A stretch of DNA of 64,000 nt from Streptosporangium pseudovulgare (lineage in GTDB: Bacteria; Actinomycetota; Actinomycetes; Streptosporangiales; Streptosporangiaceae): assembly GCF_014648055.1 (NCBI RefSeq), contig NZ_BMQJ01000009.1:1-64000 (forward strand), read 5' to 3'. Every line of letters starts with the position of its first letter. The first letter of the stretch is position 1. Below are positions 24,403 through 33,071 of the stretch, piece after piece. The position numbers and the translations under genes are program-made. The notes under the pieces were generated by a model. That model was not told where the DNA came from, made no database searches, and was given only the letters and a program-made list of their open reading frames with translations.

Positions 24403-26226
24403 TCAGGAGGGGCGGTTCAGCACGATGTAGCCGTCGCGGTCGTAGACCTTGCGGTAGCCGTTCACCAGGGCCTCGTCCACCCGGCGCCGCTGCGAGTCGA
24501 AGTCGCCGAACGGGTAGCTCCACCGCGCCACGTCGGCCACCACCCAGGGCGCGTTGTGGCTCTGCGGCCCCCACAGCAGTACGGTCGTCCGCGCGGTGAG
24601 CGCGGGGCCCACGCTGTTGACCGCCTCGACGACCACGCCGTCCGGGACCGCGGCGACCGCCTCGCGGGCCGCGGCGACGTGCGGCTCGCCCTCGTAGAAG
24701 GACGATTCGACGAGGTTGCCCAGGGCGAACTTCGGGACGAGCGTGAGGCCGACCACGAGGATCGCGACCGCCCAGTGCGGCACCGGGTCCCACCGGACGC
24801 GCCGGCTCACCGGGCCGTCCACGGATCGGTTCCCCGCGGGCGTCCCTCCTTCGGGCGAACCGGCTTCGGAACGCCCCTCCCCCGGTGAACCGGCTTCGGA
24901 CCGTCCGGTCCCCGGTCGCCCGGCGTCCGTTCTCCCGACCTCGGGCCGCTCGTCGTCCGTTCCCCCGACCTCGGGCCGCTCGCCTTCGGGCCGCCCGGCC
25001 GCCTCCTCCCCGGCCCGCCTCTCCCGGCGGGCCGCGAACCGGCCCCGCAGCCGGTGGACGCCGTCCGCCCCGGCGCAGAACAGGATCGCGACGACGAAGG
25101 CGTTGTACTGGAAGTCCGTCCCCCACCACTGCTGCCGGTCGGACAGGAACCGCTCCACCACGAGCGGGACCGCCACCAGGGTCAGCGGCGAGGCCAGCGC
25201 GGTCAGCAGCACCGGCCACAGCAGGAACGCCAGGGTGTCGACCTTGACCTCGGGGCTGACCATCTGCCACAGCGCCCCCGCCGGGTCGCGGGCGACGGCC
25301 AGCACGACCTCCCCCAGGCTCGTGCCCCAGGCGCCGTAGGCCCAGTGGAACCCCGCCGGGGGCGACCCGGCCATCGGCATCAGCACGCCGCGGATCATCA
25401 CCAGCGCGCCCAGCGAGAAGAAGACGAACGCGGCCCCTTCGAGCCGTCGCCGGGTGAGGAAGAGGTACGCCCCGAACCCCGCGACGAGCAGCCCCATGTC
25501 CTCCTTGACCAGCAGCAGGCCGGCGGCGGCCACCACGCCCCAGGCCGGACGGCCGGCGTCGAACCGCTCGATCATGATCGCGCTGAGCAGCGGGACGAAG
25601 GCCACCTCGTGGAAGTCGAACCCGGCGGCCTGCGCGACCGGCCACGACACCAGGTAGGCGGCCGCCACCAGGTGGGCCGGGACCGTCCCCAGGCGGCGCT
25701 CGGCGTAACGCCGGATCGGGATCGCGGCCAGCGCGAGCAGCACCGCCTGGGCGACCAGGAGCGTCCGCGGGTCGTCGTGCAGCCAGTACAGCGGCGCCAG
25801 GACCGCGAGGATCGGTGAGAAGTGGTCGCCGAGCTGGAGGAAGTCCATGCCCATGCCGTAGGACATGCCGACCGACGGCGCGGCGGGCGGCCCGAAGTGC
25901 GCGTAGCCGCGCACCGCCTGGTCGAAGATGACCAGGTCGAAGACGCTCGCCTTGAAGGTGGCGAACTTGACCAGGCTCAGCGTCGAGTAGGCCGTCGCCG
26001 CCAGGGCCATCAGGGCGCCCAGGATCAGGCCGTGCCGCCGCCGGCGCGCGAAGCCCGCGACGGACCCCGCGGCGGTCTTCACGGCCGCGGTCCTCGCCGC
26101 GGGCTCCACGGCGGTCTCCGCGTCCGCGGTCTCCGCGGCGGCACCGGGCCGTGACGTCCCGGGGAACCGGGCGGCGGAGACGAGCGGGCGCGGGGGCCGC
26201 CGGGCGGCCGGGAAGGCAGGGCTCAT
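24403..26226 (-). CDS. DUF2079 polytopic membrane protein
   Basis: Protein of 607 residues: an Ala-rich N-terminus, then ten or more membrane helices from about residue 65 to 400, including F-D-L-V-I-F-D-Q-A-V-R-G-Y and L-Q-L-G-D-H-F-S-P-I, which are typical of DUF2079. These proteins resemble GT-C glycosyltransferases such as ArnT or PMT, so a membrane glycosyl-transfer role is conceivable. A hydrophilic loop at about 400-490 contains repeats of the type G-R-S-E-A-G-S-P and D-E-R-P-E-V-G-R-T-D. The ATG overlaps the stop of the class F sortase by four bases, so it is translationally coupled to sortase expression. Confidence 0.82.
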   Translation of the reverse strand: MSPAFPAARRPPRPLVSAARFPGTSRPGAAAETADAETAVEPAARTAAVKTAAGSVAGFARRRRHGLILGALMALAATAYSTLSLVKFATFKASVFDLVIFDQAVRGYAHFGPPAAPSVGMSYGMGMDFLQLGDHFSPILAVLAPLYWLHDDPRTLLVAQAVLLALAAIPIRRYAERRLGTVPAHLVAAAYLVSWPVAQAAGFDFHEVAFVPLLSAIMIERFDAGRPAWGVVAAAGLLLVKEDMGLLVAGFGAYLFLTRRRLEGAAFVFFSLGALVMIRGVLMPMAGSPPAGFHWAYGAWGTSLGEVVLAVARDPAGALWQMVSPEVKVDTLAFLLWPVLLTALASPLTLVAVPLVVERFLSDRQQWWGTDFQYNAFVVAILFCAGADGVHRLRGRFAARRERRAGEEAAGRPEGERPEVGGTDDERPEVGRTDAGRPGTGRSEAGSPGEGRSEAGSPEGGTPAGNRSVDGPVSRRVRWDPVPHWAVAILVVGLTLVPKFALGNLVESSFYEGEPHVAAAREAVAAVPDGVVVEAVNSVGPALTARTTVLLWGPQSHNAPWVVADVARWSYPFGDFDSQRRRVDEALVNGYRKVYDRDGYIVLNRPS

Positions 26227-27068
26227 TCTCGCCGTGTTCCCGTCATCGTCGCGTAGACGATGACGTTGTCGGTGTAGTGGCCGGTGGTGCGGTCGTAGGT
26301 GCCGCCGCAGGTGATCAGGTGGAGCTGGGCGTCACGCGACCGGCCGTACACCCGCTGGGTCGGGAACACCGACTTCTCCGCCTGTTCGAGCCCGCCCACG
26401 GTGAACATCGCGATCACGCCGTCCTTGCGGTGCACCTCGATGAGGTCGCCGTTGCGGATCTCGTCGAGGCGGCTGAAGACCGCGCTGCCGGACCGGGTGT
26501 CCTTGTGACCCAGCATGATCGCCGGTCCGGCCTCCCCCGCGGTGGGCCCGGAGCGGTACCAGCCGATGAGGTTCGGCTTCCCGATCGGCGGCACCTCGAT
26601 CGCGCCCTGCCTGTCCAGCCCGACGGACCTGATCGGCGCGCTGACGCCGAGCTTCGGGATGACCAGGCGGACCGGCGTCGAGGGCTGCATCGGGGGCGCG
26701 GGCGGCAGGGCCGGCGTGGGCGGCGGCGCGGTCGGGGGCGCCTGGAAGTAGGGGCCGGCGCTCGCGTTCACCTGGCTGCGCGGCGGCAGCGCGGTGCGCC
26801 GGTCGGCCAGGCCGTACTCCTCGGGCCTGGCCAGCATGAGCAGCAGGCCCACCAGCACGGTGACCACCCCGGCGATGCCCGCCAGGATGAGCACCGACCG
26901 GAGCATCCTCCCGCCGTCGTCGGCCCGGCCGCCGGGCCACCGCCCGTCGTACGGCGGGCCGTACCCCTCGTGCGGCGGGTACGGCGGGCCTGCCGGTCGC
27001 CCCGGGTACGGCGGCACCGGCCCGCGGGGGCGCATCGGCGGGCGGCCTGGCGGCGTCGGGGGCGTCAC
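26223..27068 (-). CDS. Class F sortase 1
   Basis: Protein of 281 residues: a Pro/Gly/Tyr-rich cytoplasmic N-terminus, one membrane anchor (about 56-80), a Pro-rich linker and a sortase domain from about residue 130. Seen: I-G-W-Y-R-S-G, I-M-L-G-H-K-D-T with His188, and L-I-T-C-G-G-T-Y with Cys254. The domain ends G-H-Y-T-D-N-V-I-V-Y-A. Sortases cleave C-terminal sorting signals and attach proteins to the wall or to other proteins. The gene directly follows a candidate substrate gene (13-base gap) and overlaps the DUF2079 gene. The position where I expect the catalytic Arg of class F (H-Y-R-D-N) reads Thr here. Confidence 0.88.
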   Translation of the reverse strand: MTPPTPPGRPPMRPRGPVPPYPGRPAGPPYPPHEGYGPPYDGRWPGGRADDGGRMLRSVLILAGIAGVVTVLVGLLLMLARPEEYGLADRRTALPPRSQVNASAGPYFQAPPTAPPPTPALPPAPPMQPSTPVRLVIPKLGVSAPIRSVGLDRQGAIEVPPIGKPNLIGWYRSGPTAGEAGPAIMLGHKDTRSGSAVFSRLDEIRNGDLIEVHRKDGVIAMFTVGGLEQAEKSVFPTQRVYGRSRDAQLHLITCGGTYDRTTGHYTDNVIVYATMTGTRRE

Positions 27069-27081
27069 CGGGTCACCCCGG

Positions 27082-27996
27082 TCAGCCTCTGGTCGCCGTG
27101 CGGCGGCGCAGCATCAGGCCGCCCGCGGCGGCACCCGCCGCCATCAGCACGCCGCCGAGCATGATCACACGGGCGTCGGGCCCGGCCTCGCCGCCGCCGC
27201 CGGTGGAGGCGCCTCCGCCGGGGGTCTTCTCGATCTGCTCGTTCTCGTCGTCCCCGGCGGTGCGGGTCGTGGTGATGGTGACCACCGGGTCGGGGGTCTC
27301 GGTGGCCGTCTCGGTCGGGGTGGGGGTGGGGGTGGGCGTCGAAGTGGGCGTCGAGGTGGGCGTGCCGGTGCCGGTGCTCGTGGCCTGAACGGTCACCAGG
27401 ACCGCGGCGCCGGTGGCCGAGGTCTGCTCGGCGACGCAGTCGTACAGCGCGTTCTCCGTACCCGCGCCCGTGCCGGTGGCGGCCGCCGGGACGTGGAGGA
27501 GGGTGAAGGAGTCGGGGCGGACCGCGAAGACGCCGGTCGCGGTCGGCGTCACCGTGACCAGCATGGTCGGGAACGACGTGATCGACCCGCCGGAGGCCAC
27601 CACCCCGGAGGTGGTCGTGGCCTGGGCCGACGGGGTCGCCACGAGGGACGGCAGCGGCGAGCCGGTGACGACCACGTCGGCGTCGACGGCGATCCGGTCG
27701 CCCGCGCCGAATGCCGTGGGTGCGGCCAGGGCCGGCGCCGGCGAGCCGATCTTCAAGGTGACCACGGCGGCGGAGCTGGGCGTGGGCGCGGTGGCCGGGC
27801 CGGCCAGCTCCACCTGGAAGGTGTGGCTGGCCGAGGCGCCGCCGCCCGTGAGCGCGGTGCAGGTGTAGGTGACCGGTTTCGGCGTGGCGACCAGGGAGGC
27901 GATGGCGGGGACGGCGCCGAAGAGGACGCCCGCGCCCGCCACCGCGATCGCGGTCATCTTGGCCGCGACGCGGCGCCGCGTCCTGGACTCCAGCAC
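27082..27996 (-). CDS. Wall-anchored surface protein, candidate substrate of sortase 1
   Basis: Protein of 304 residues. A signal peptide (basic start, A-I-A-V-A-G-A-G-V-L-F-G-A-V-P-A-I-A-S) is followed by two Ig-like beta domains with cysteines in V-T-Y-T-C-T-A and L-Y-D-C-V-A. A Thr/Pro stalk (T-P-T-S-T-P repeats, about 215-240) comes next. The C-terminus has K-T-P-G-G-G-A-S-T-G-G-G-G-E-A-G, a hydrophobic helix and L-R-R-R: a cell-wall sorting signal without LPXTG. GTG start at 27996 with GGAGAG; an upstream ATG at 28068 is possible but lacks a ribosome-binding site. It heads the operon with sortase 1 and DUF2079. Confidence 0.78.
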   Translation of the reverse strand: MLESRTRRRVAAKMTAIAVAGAGVLFGAVPAIASLVATPKPVTYTCTALTGGGASASHTFQVELAGPATAPTPSSAAVVTLKIGSPAPALAAPTAFGAGDRIAVDADVVVTGSPLPSLVATPSAQATTTSGVVASGGSITSFPTMLVTVTPTATGVFAVRPDSFTLLHVPAAATGTGAGTENALYDCVAEQTSATGAAVLVTVQATSTGTGTPTSTPTSTPTPTPTPTETATETPDPVVTITTTRTAGDDENEQIEKTPGGGASTGGGGEAGPDARVIMLGGVLMAAGAAAGGLMLRRRTATRG

Positions 27997-28383
27997 GGTG
28001 CTCTCCGTTCTCTCCACGTGGCCGGTCGGCCGCCCGGGCGGTCGTCCACGATTCCAAACCATGGTCACGGTTCGGCATAGATCCTATGAACGGTGGCCTA
28101 GAGATGCACGCAACTCCACAAAACGGGCACAAATTCCTTCCAGCCCCGTCGCGGCCACCTTCCCCTTGGCCGCGGGGAGGGCCGGGTCCCACCGCGGCAT
28201 CGGGAGGAGAGCGCACCCTCCCGGTGCCGTGATGGACCGCTCCCACGGCTCCGCCGGGCCGCCGCTCACCCGGCCGCCGGCCCGCCGAACAGCAGGTCAC
28301 CCGGCCGACGGCCGCCGATCCGGTGGCCACCCGGCCGCCCGGCCGACGGCCGCCGCGTCAGCCGCCCCCGGTACCGCGAGAGA
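27997..28383. other. Intergenic region with palindrome and repeats
   Basis: Holds the promoter of the wall-protein operon. A 13-base palindrome CATAG-ATC-CTATG lies at 28076-28088 and contains TAGGAT on the minus strand as a possible -10. From about 28266 to 28350 cacccggccgacggccgccg occurs about three times with variations. No gene seen. Confidence 0.5.
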
Positions 28384-29847
28384 TCACCCGGGGTCCCGCC
28401 GGCTCCGCCCCGGGTCCCGCCGGCTCGCGAGGAACAGGGCGAGCAGGAGGTACGGCACGGCGGAGAGAGCGAAGATCACGCCGTGCCCGGCCACCGCCGA
28501 GGCGGCGGCGTAACCTCCGTACACCCCGAGGCAGGCCACGTCCGTGGCCAGACCGGCCACCGACGTCACGGTGGCCCGCGCCGGGCCCGCGATGGTGTTC
28601 TGCAGCCGCACGTCGACCAGTACGGTCGCCGTCTGGAAGACGCAGAAGGCCGCCGCTATGGCGAAGAACCCGAGCGCGTTCCCGGCGGCCGCGCCCGCGC
28701 CGAGCGCCACCGCCCCCACCGCGAGGAGCACGGCGAGCCCCCGGCCGGCCAGGCGGCTCCCGGCCGCCGCGAGGAGGCCGCCGGCCGCGACCCCCGCGGA
28801 GACGAGGAGCACCAGGAGCGGCACGGTCTCCGTGGCCACCCCGGTGCCGGCCGCGAGGAGGGGGACGTACTCCTCCAGCGCTCCCCACAGAGCCGCCACC
28901 GCGGGCACCAGCAGCAGGGCGCGCCGTACGGCCCGGTCATCGCGCGCCTCCCGCAGGCCCGCGCGCAGCATGCCGAGATAGGCGCGCGGCGACGACGGCT
29001 CCGCGTCCTCCCCGGCGTCATCGTCCCGATCCTCCGCGTCCCCTTCGGGATCGCCGTCACGGTCGCGCGCGTCCGGCCCGGGCGCACGGTCCCGGCCCGG
29101 CGTGTCCGGCGTGTGAGGCGTGTCCGGCGTGTGAGGCGTGTCCGGCGCGGGCGCACGGTCCCGGCCCAGCGTGTCCGGTGTGTCCGGCCCGGAGGCGCGG
29201 TCGCGCGCGTCCGGCGCGGGGTCGCCGTCCCGCCCGCCCGTCCCCCGACGGGAACGGCGCGTGCGGTGCTCGGGGAAGGCGGCCGCGACGGCCGCGCAGA
29301 CGAGGCAGACCAGGACGCTGGCCACGCCGACCAGTGAATAGCCGCCCGCGGCGAACAGCGGGACGGCCAGGGCGGTGGCCGCCATCACGGCGCCGGTGCC
29401 GAGCGCGCGGGCCCGGCCCATGATCCCGGCGTAGCGGCCGACGGCGTCCTCGCGTTCCAGCTCGGTGTAGACCAGCGCCTCCAGCGCTCCCGACTGCAAC
29501 GCCCCCGCGGTGCCCCAGAGCACGAAGCCCGCGGCGAAGGCTCCGTAGGAGGGCAGCAGGAACCACAGGGCGTAGCCCGTCCCGGCGAGCAGGGGCGCCA
29601 GGACGAGGAGCAGCCGGCGGGAGACCGTGTCGGCCCACGCCCCGGATGGGATCTCCATCACCAGGGAGGTGAGCGACCAGATGGCCAGCAGCGAGGAGAT
29701 CTCGGCGGTCGACAGACCGGTGTCGGCGAACAGCAGAGCGTAGAGCGGGTAGAGCAGGGTGAAGTCGTCCAGGAACGTGTACGCGTAAAGTGTGGCGGCC
29801 AGCCGCCGCACGCGTGCGTCCGAGGCACGCGGCAAAGTGACGATCAT
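28384..29847 (-). CDS. MFS transporter with a long repetitive central loop
   Basis: Protein of 487 residues with about 12 membrane helices in two halves. The loop after helix 2 carries E-I-P-S-G-A-W-A-D-T-V-S-R-R, the MFS motif A variant. The central cytoplasmic loop (about 200-285) is unusually long, acidic and repetitive, with D-T-P-H-T-P units and R-D-R-A-P-G-P-D-A pieces. Substrate unknown; the family includes drug exporters. Start at the ATG 29847 with AAGGA just before it rather than an in-frame start 45 bases upstream. It is flanked by the GDPD genes on the same strand. Confidence 0.8.
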   Translation of the reverse strand: MIVTLPRASDARVRRLAATLYAYTFLDDFTLLYPLYALLFADTGLSTAEISSLLAIWSLTSLVMEIPSGAWADTVSRRLLLVLAPLLAGTGYALWFLLPSYGAFAAGFVLWGTAGALQSGALEALVYTELEREDAVGRYAGIMGRARALGTGAVMAATALAVPLFAAGGYSLVGVASVLVCLVCAAVAAAFPEHRTRRSRRGTGGRDGDPAPDARDRASGPDTPDTLGRDRAPAPDTPHTPDTPHTPDTPGRDRAPGPDARDRDGDPEGDAEDRDDDAGEDAEPSSPRAYLGMLRAGLREARDDRAVRRALLLVPAVAALWGALEEYVPLLAAGTGVATETVPLLVLLVSAGVAAGGLLAAAGSRLAGRGLAVLLAVGAVALGAGAAAGNALGFFAIAAAFCVFQTATVLVDVRLQNTIAGPARATVTSVAGLATDVACLGVYGGYAAASAVAGHGVIFALSAVPYLLLALFLASRRDPGRSRRDPG

Positions 29848-29954
29848 GAGGTCCTTCTCACGGGGATGCTTCGCGGACGGGATGCTCGGCATCCCCGGCG
29901 GTCCGCGGCAGCGTGCCCCGCTCAGGCCTCAGGTCGTGAATCATTGTCGCCAGG

Positions 29955-31319
29955 TCATGCCGTGATGGTATCCGCCCATCTTCGGCGTGATCCATCCCTT
30001 TCCAGCGGATCCTCGTCGGCCCGCGTCCCGGAGGTCCTCGTCCCGGTGACCCGGATCCCCACGTCGCGCGTCACAGTGACCCCGACGGCCCCGACGGCCC
30101 CGGCGGTCCCGGCGGCCCGTGTCGCGCCGCCCCCGGCGCCGGTCGGCCTGATCGCCGCGGGGTGCGTCGCTCGCGCCAGGTCCAGCCCGGCGCGGGCGAC
30201 GCCCGGATCGTCGGCGAAGATCCCGTCCACCCCGAGCCGGCACAGCCGGTCCAGCCAGCCGGCCGCGTCACCCGGAAGGCTCCGGTAGCGCGGGTCCCGG
30301 CGGTCGCCCCGGCGGTACTCGGCCGGGAGCCGGCCGTTCTGCGCGCGGACCGTCGACACGTGCACCAGCAGTCCCGCGGCGTGGGCGTCCGCGACGAGCG
30401 AGGTGGACGGCAGCGACCTGCCGTGCGGCCCGCGGGGGACGATCCGCCGGGTGACCACCCCGACGCCGTCGGCGTATCGGGCGATCTCCCGAAGGCCCGC
30501 CGGGGTGACCATGTCGTCGTAGGTGCGCGGGTCCCCGGCGGCCACCAGGTCGTACGGCGCGCCGGCGTCGGCGATGAACTGGATCAGCCGCAGCCTGGTC
30601 ATGGCGTGGAGCTTCCTCAGGTTGCCGGTCTCGAAGGATTGGATGAACACCGGGTCGGTCGCGTCGTCCCAGCCGTACCGGGCGAGGGTGGCCAGCAGCG
30701 GCTCCTCCAGCGGCAGCCCGATCGAGGCGAAGTAGGAGGGGATCTTGGTCTCGATGTGCAGCCCGGCGCCGCGCCGCTGCGCGAGCCGGACGATCTCGTC
30801 CAGGGTCGGGATCCGGTCCAGGCCGTCGTAGGCGGCGCTGCCGGGCCGCTGGCCGGGGCAGCGTTCCCGGGCGCGCAGGGTGCGCAGCTCGGCGAGGGTG
30901 AAGTCCTCGGTGAACCAGCCGGTCCTCGGGCGGCCGTTGACCACCTTGGTGGTCCGCCGGGCGGCGAACTCCGGGTGGAGGGCCACGTCCGTGGTCTGCG
31001 ACAGCTCGTTCTCGTGCCGGGCCACCAGCACGTGGTCCCTGGTCGAGACCAGGTCGCACTCGATGTAGTCGGCGCCCGTCCCGATGGCGAGGTCGTAGGC
31101 GAGGAGGGTGTGCTCGGGCCGCAGCGCGCTGGCGCCGCGGTGCGCGATGACGATCGGCGTCCCGTCCGCGCACGCGCTCCGCCCCGGTCCGGGCGCCGGC
31201 GCCGGCGCCGGGGCGGTGACGGGTGGCCGGTCGGCCGCCGGGTGCGCGCCGTACAGGGCGGCGAGCGCGGTTCCGCCCGCGAGCATGGCCAGCAGACCGC
31301 CGCGCGTCCTGCTCGGCAT
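29955..31319 (-). CDS. Secreted glycerophosphodiester phosphodiesterase 1
   Basis: Protein of 454 residues. A signal peptide or membrane anchor (M-P-S-R-T-R-G-G then A-M-L-A-G-G-T-A-L-A-A-L) precedes the GDPD TIM barrel. Catalytic motifs: I-A-H-R-G-A-S-A-L-R-P-E-H-T, the metal pair in D-Y-I-E-C-D-L, and A-R-H-E with the second His. F-T-E-D-F-T-L-A-E-L, I-E-T-K-I-P and G-I-F-A-D-D-P-G also fit. Such enzymes hydrolyse glycerophosphodiesters, releasing glycerol-3-phosphate outside the cell. The last 70 or so residues are a low-complexity Gly/Thr/Arg tail not found in the neighbour. It is a tandem paralogue of the upstream gene. Confidence 0.9.
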   Translation of the reverse strand: MPSRTRGGLLAMLAGGTALAALYGAHPAADRPPVTAPAPAPAPGPGRSACADGTPIVIAHRGASALRPEHTLLAYDLAIGTGADYIECDLVSTRDHVLVARHENELSQTTDVALHPEFAARRTTKVVNGRPRTGWFTEDFTLAELRTLRARERCPGQRPGSAAYDGLDRIPTLDEIVRLAQRRGAGLHIETKIPSYFASIGLPLEEPLLATLARYGWDDATDPVFIQSFETGNLRKLHAMTRLRLIQFIADAGAPYDLVAAGDPRTYDDMVTPAGLREIARYADGVGVVTRRIVPRGPHGRSLPSTSLVADAHAAGLLVHVSTVRAQNGRLPAEYRRGDRRDPRYRSLPGDAAGWLDRLCRLGVDGIFADDPGVARAGLDLARATHPAAIRPTGAGGGATRAAGTAGAVGAVGVTVTRDVGIRVTGTRTSGTRADEDPLERDGSRRRWADTITA

Positions 31320-31342
31320 CCGGCACCCCCACTCAACGGCGG

Positions 31343-31362
31343 GGGACACATCGATATGTCCC
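31343..31362 (-). promoter_or_regulatory. Palindrome and promoter of GDPD 1
   Basis: GGGACACATCGATATGTCCC is a 20-base inverted repeat with one mismatched pair, about 24 bases before the GDPD 1 start. A TATATA run adjoins it on the upstream side (about 31363-31369) and could be the -10, so a regulator bound here would block initiation. Confidence 0.5.
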
Positions 31363-31420
31363 TATATACCCGGACCAGCTCGGCGAATAACGAGCAATCC
31401 GGTCACCGGCCCCCTGCCGG

Positions 31421-32929
31421 TCACACGCCTGGGAACAGGCGGTCCCGCGCGGCGCGGGCGACGCCCGGGTCGTCGGCGAAGACCCCGTCCACCTTGAGGC
31501 CGTACAGCCGGTCCAGCCAGCCGGCCACGTCACCGGCGGCGCCGCGGTACCCCTTGACGGCGGGGTCGCCCCGGCGGTAGTCGGCCGGGAGCCGGCCGTT
31601 CTGCGCGCGGACCGTCGACACGTGCACCAGCAGCCCGGCGGCATGGGCGTCGTCGACGAGCGAGGTCGGCGGCCCCAGCCTCCCGTCGGGGGTGCGCGGC
31701 ACGATCCGCCGGGTGTTCACGCCGATGCCGTCGGCGTAACCGGCGATCTCCCGCAGCCCCTCCGGGGTGACCATGTCGTCGTAGGTCCGCGTGTCACCGG
31801 CCGCCACCAGGTCGAACGGCGCCCTCCTGCCGCCGATGAACTGGATCAGCCGCAGATGCGTCATGGTGCCGAGCTTCCTCAGGTTGCCGGTCTCGAAGGA
31901 CTCGACGAACACCGGGTCCGCCGCGTCGTCCCAGCCGTACCGGCTGAAGGCGGCCAGCAGCGGCTCCTCCAGCGGCAGCCCGATCGAGGCGAAGTAACTC
32001 GGGAACTTGGTCTCGGCGTAGACGCCGACGCCGCGCCGCTGCGCGAGCCGGACGATCTCGTCCAGGGTCGGGATCGTCGCCCTGCCGTCGTAGACGGAAC
32101 CGCCCCGCCGCCCCGGGTGCCGCTCCCTGGCGCGCAGCGTGCGCAGCTCGGCGAGGGTGAAGTCCTCGGTGAACCAGCCGGTACGGCGGACACCGTTGAT
32201 CACCTTGGTGGTCCGCCGGGCGGCGAACTCCGGGTGGAGTGCCACGTCGGTGGTCTGCGACAGCTCGTTCTCGTGCCGGGCCACCAGCACGTGGTCCTTG
32301 GTCGAGACCAGGTCCGGCTCTATGTAGTCGGCCCCCGAGCGGACGGCGAGGTTGTAGGCGAGGAGGGTGTGCTCGGGCCGCAGCGCGCTGGCGCCGCGGT
32401 GCGCGATGACGATCGGCGTCCTGCCGTGACGCTCGACCCCTCCGACCCCGCCGGCCGCGCCACCCTGGTGCTCGGCCCGGTACGCCACCGGACGCATGGT
32501 CCGGCCGTCCAGCGGGACCAGACGCCAGTCGGCGGCGGAGCTCACCCGGTGCTCGCTCGTCGATCTCGTGCTGCTCTCGCCGCCCGAGTTGCGGTACTCG
32601 TCGGCGTCGGAGTCCCGGTGCGTCGCGGGACGCCCGCCGCCCGGCCGGGCGTGGCGACCGGACTCCGTCTGCGCCCGCCGTACGGCCCCCTGCCGCGGGT
32701 GCCAGCCCGTCCTCGACCTCGTGCGCCAGCCACCCGGTGACTTGCCGTGCCGGTCGAACAGCGACTTGCCGTGCCGGTCGAACAGCGACTTCACGTGGTG
32801 CCGGTCGCCGCCCGGCCTGCCGTGCCGTCCGCCCGCGTTCTGGTGGTTCAGTGCTCCGACCGCCGCCACCGCGATGAGAAGGGCCGCCGCTCCGGCCCGG
32901 ACAGTGCTCACCAGCGTCACTCCCGCCAC
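31421..32929 (-). CDS. Secreted glycerophosphodiester phosphodiesterase 2
   Basis: Protein of 502 residues. After a short signal or anchor (V-R-A-G-A-A-A-L-L-I-A-V-A-A-V) comes a basic, low-complexity region of about 150 residues including K-S-L-F-D-R-H-G-K repeated in tandem. The GDPD barrel follows with I-A-H-R-G-A-S-A-L-R-P-E-H-T, D-Y-I-E-P-D-L, A-R-H-E and G-V-F-A-D-D-P-G. The catalytic domain is very similar to that of the downstream gene, pointing to a tandem duplication. The start is uncertain: GTG codons at 32929, 32920 and 32911 are in frame, and the last has GGGAG at good spacing. Confidence 0.86.
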   Translation of the reverse strand: MAGVTLVSTVRAGAAALLIAVAAVGALNHQNAGGRHGRPGGDRHHVKSLFDRHGKSLFDRHGKSPGGWRTRSRTGWHPRQGAVRRAQTESGRHARPGGGRPATHRDSDADEYRNSGGESSTRSTSEHRVSSAADWRLVPLDGRTMRPVAYRAEHQGGAAGGVGGVERHGRTPIVIAHRGASALRPEHTLLAYNLAVRSGADYIEPDLVSTKDHVLVARHENELSQTTDVALHPEFAARRTTKVINGVRRTGWFTEDFTLAELRTLRARERHPGRRGGSVYDGRATIPTLDEIVRLAQRRGVGVYAETKFPSYFASIGLPLEEPLLAAFSRYGWDDAADPVFVESFETGNLRKLGTMTHLRLIQFIGGRRAPFDLVAAGDTRTYDDMVTPEGLREIAGYADGIGVNTRRIVPRTPDGRLGPPTSLVDDAHAAGLLVHVSTVRAQNGRLPADYRRGDPAVKGYRGAAGDVAGWLDRLYGLKVDGVFADDPGVARAARDRLFPGV

Positions 32930-33071
32930 TCGTTCTCACGGGGGGAGACTGGTGTGGATCTACCCGTTCCAGCTGAACGGCTAACGGCCGGACATCGGCG
33001 TCACGCGCGCCGCACGCCGGAACCGGTGCCGGCCGCCGTGCAACGCATCCGCCCCGAAGGTCGTCCGGGTC

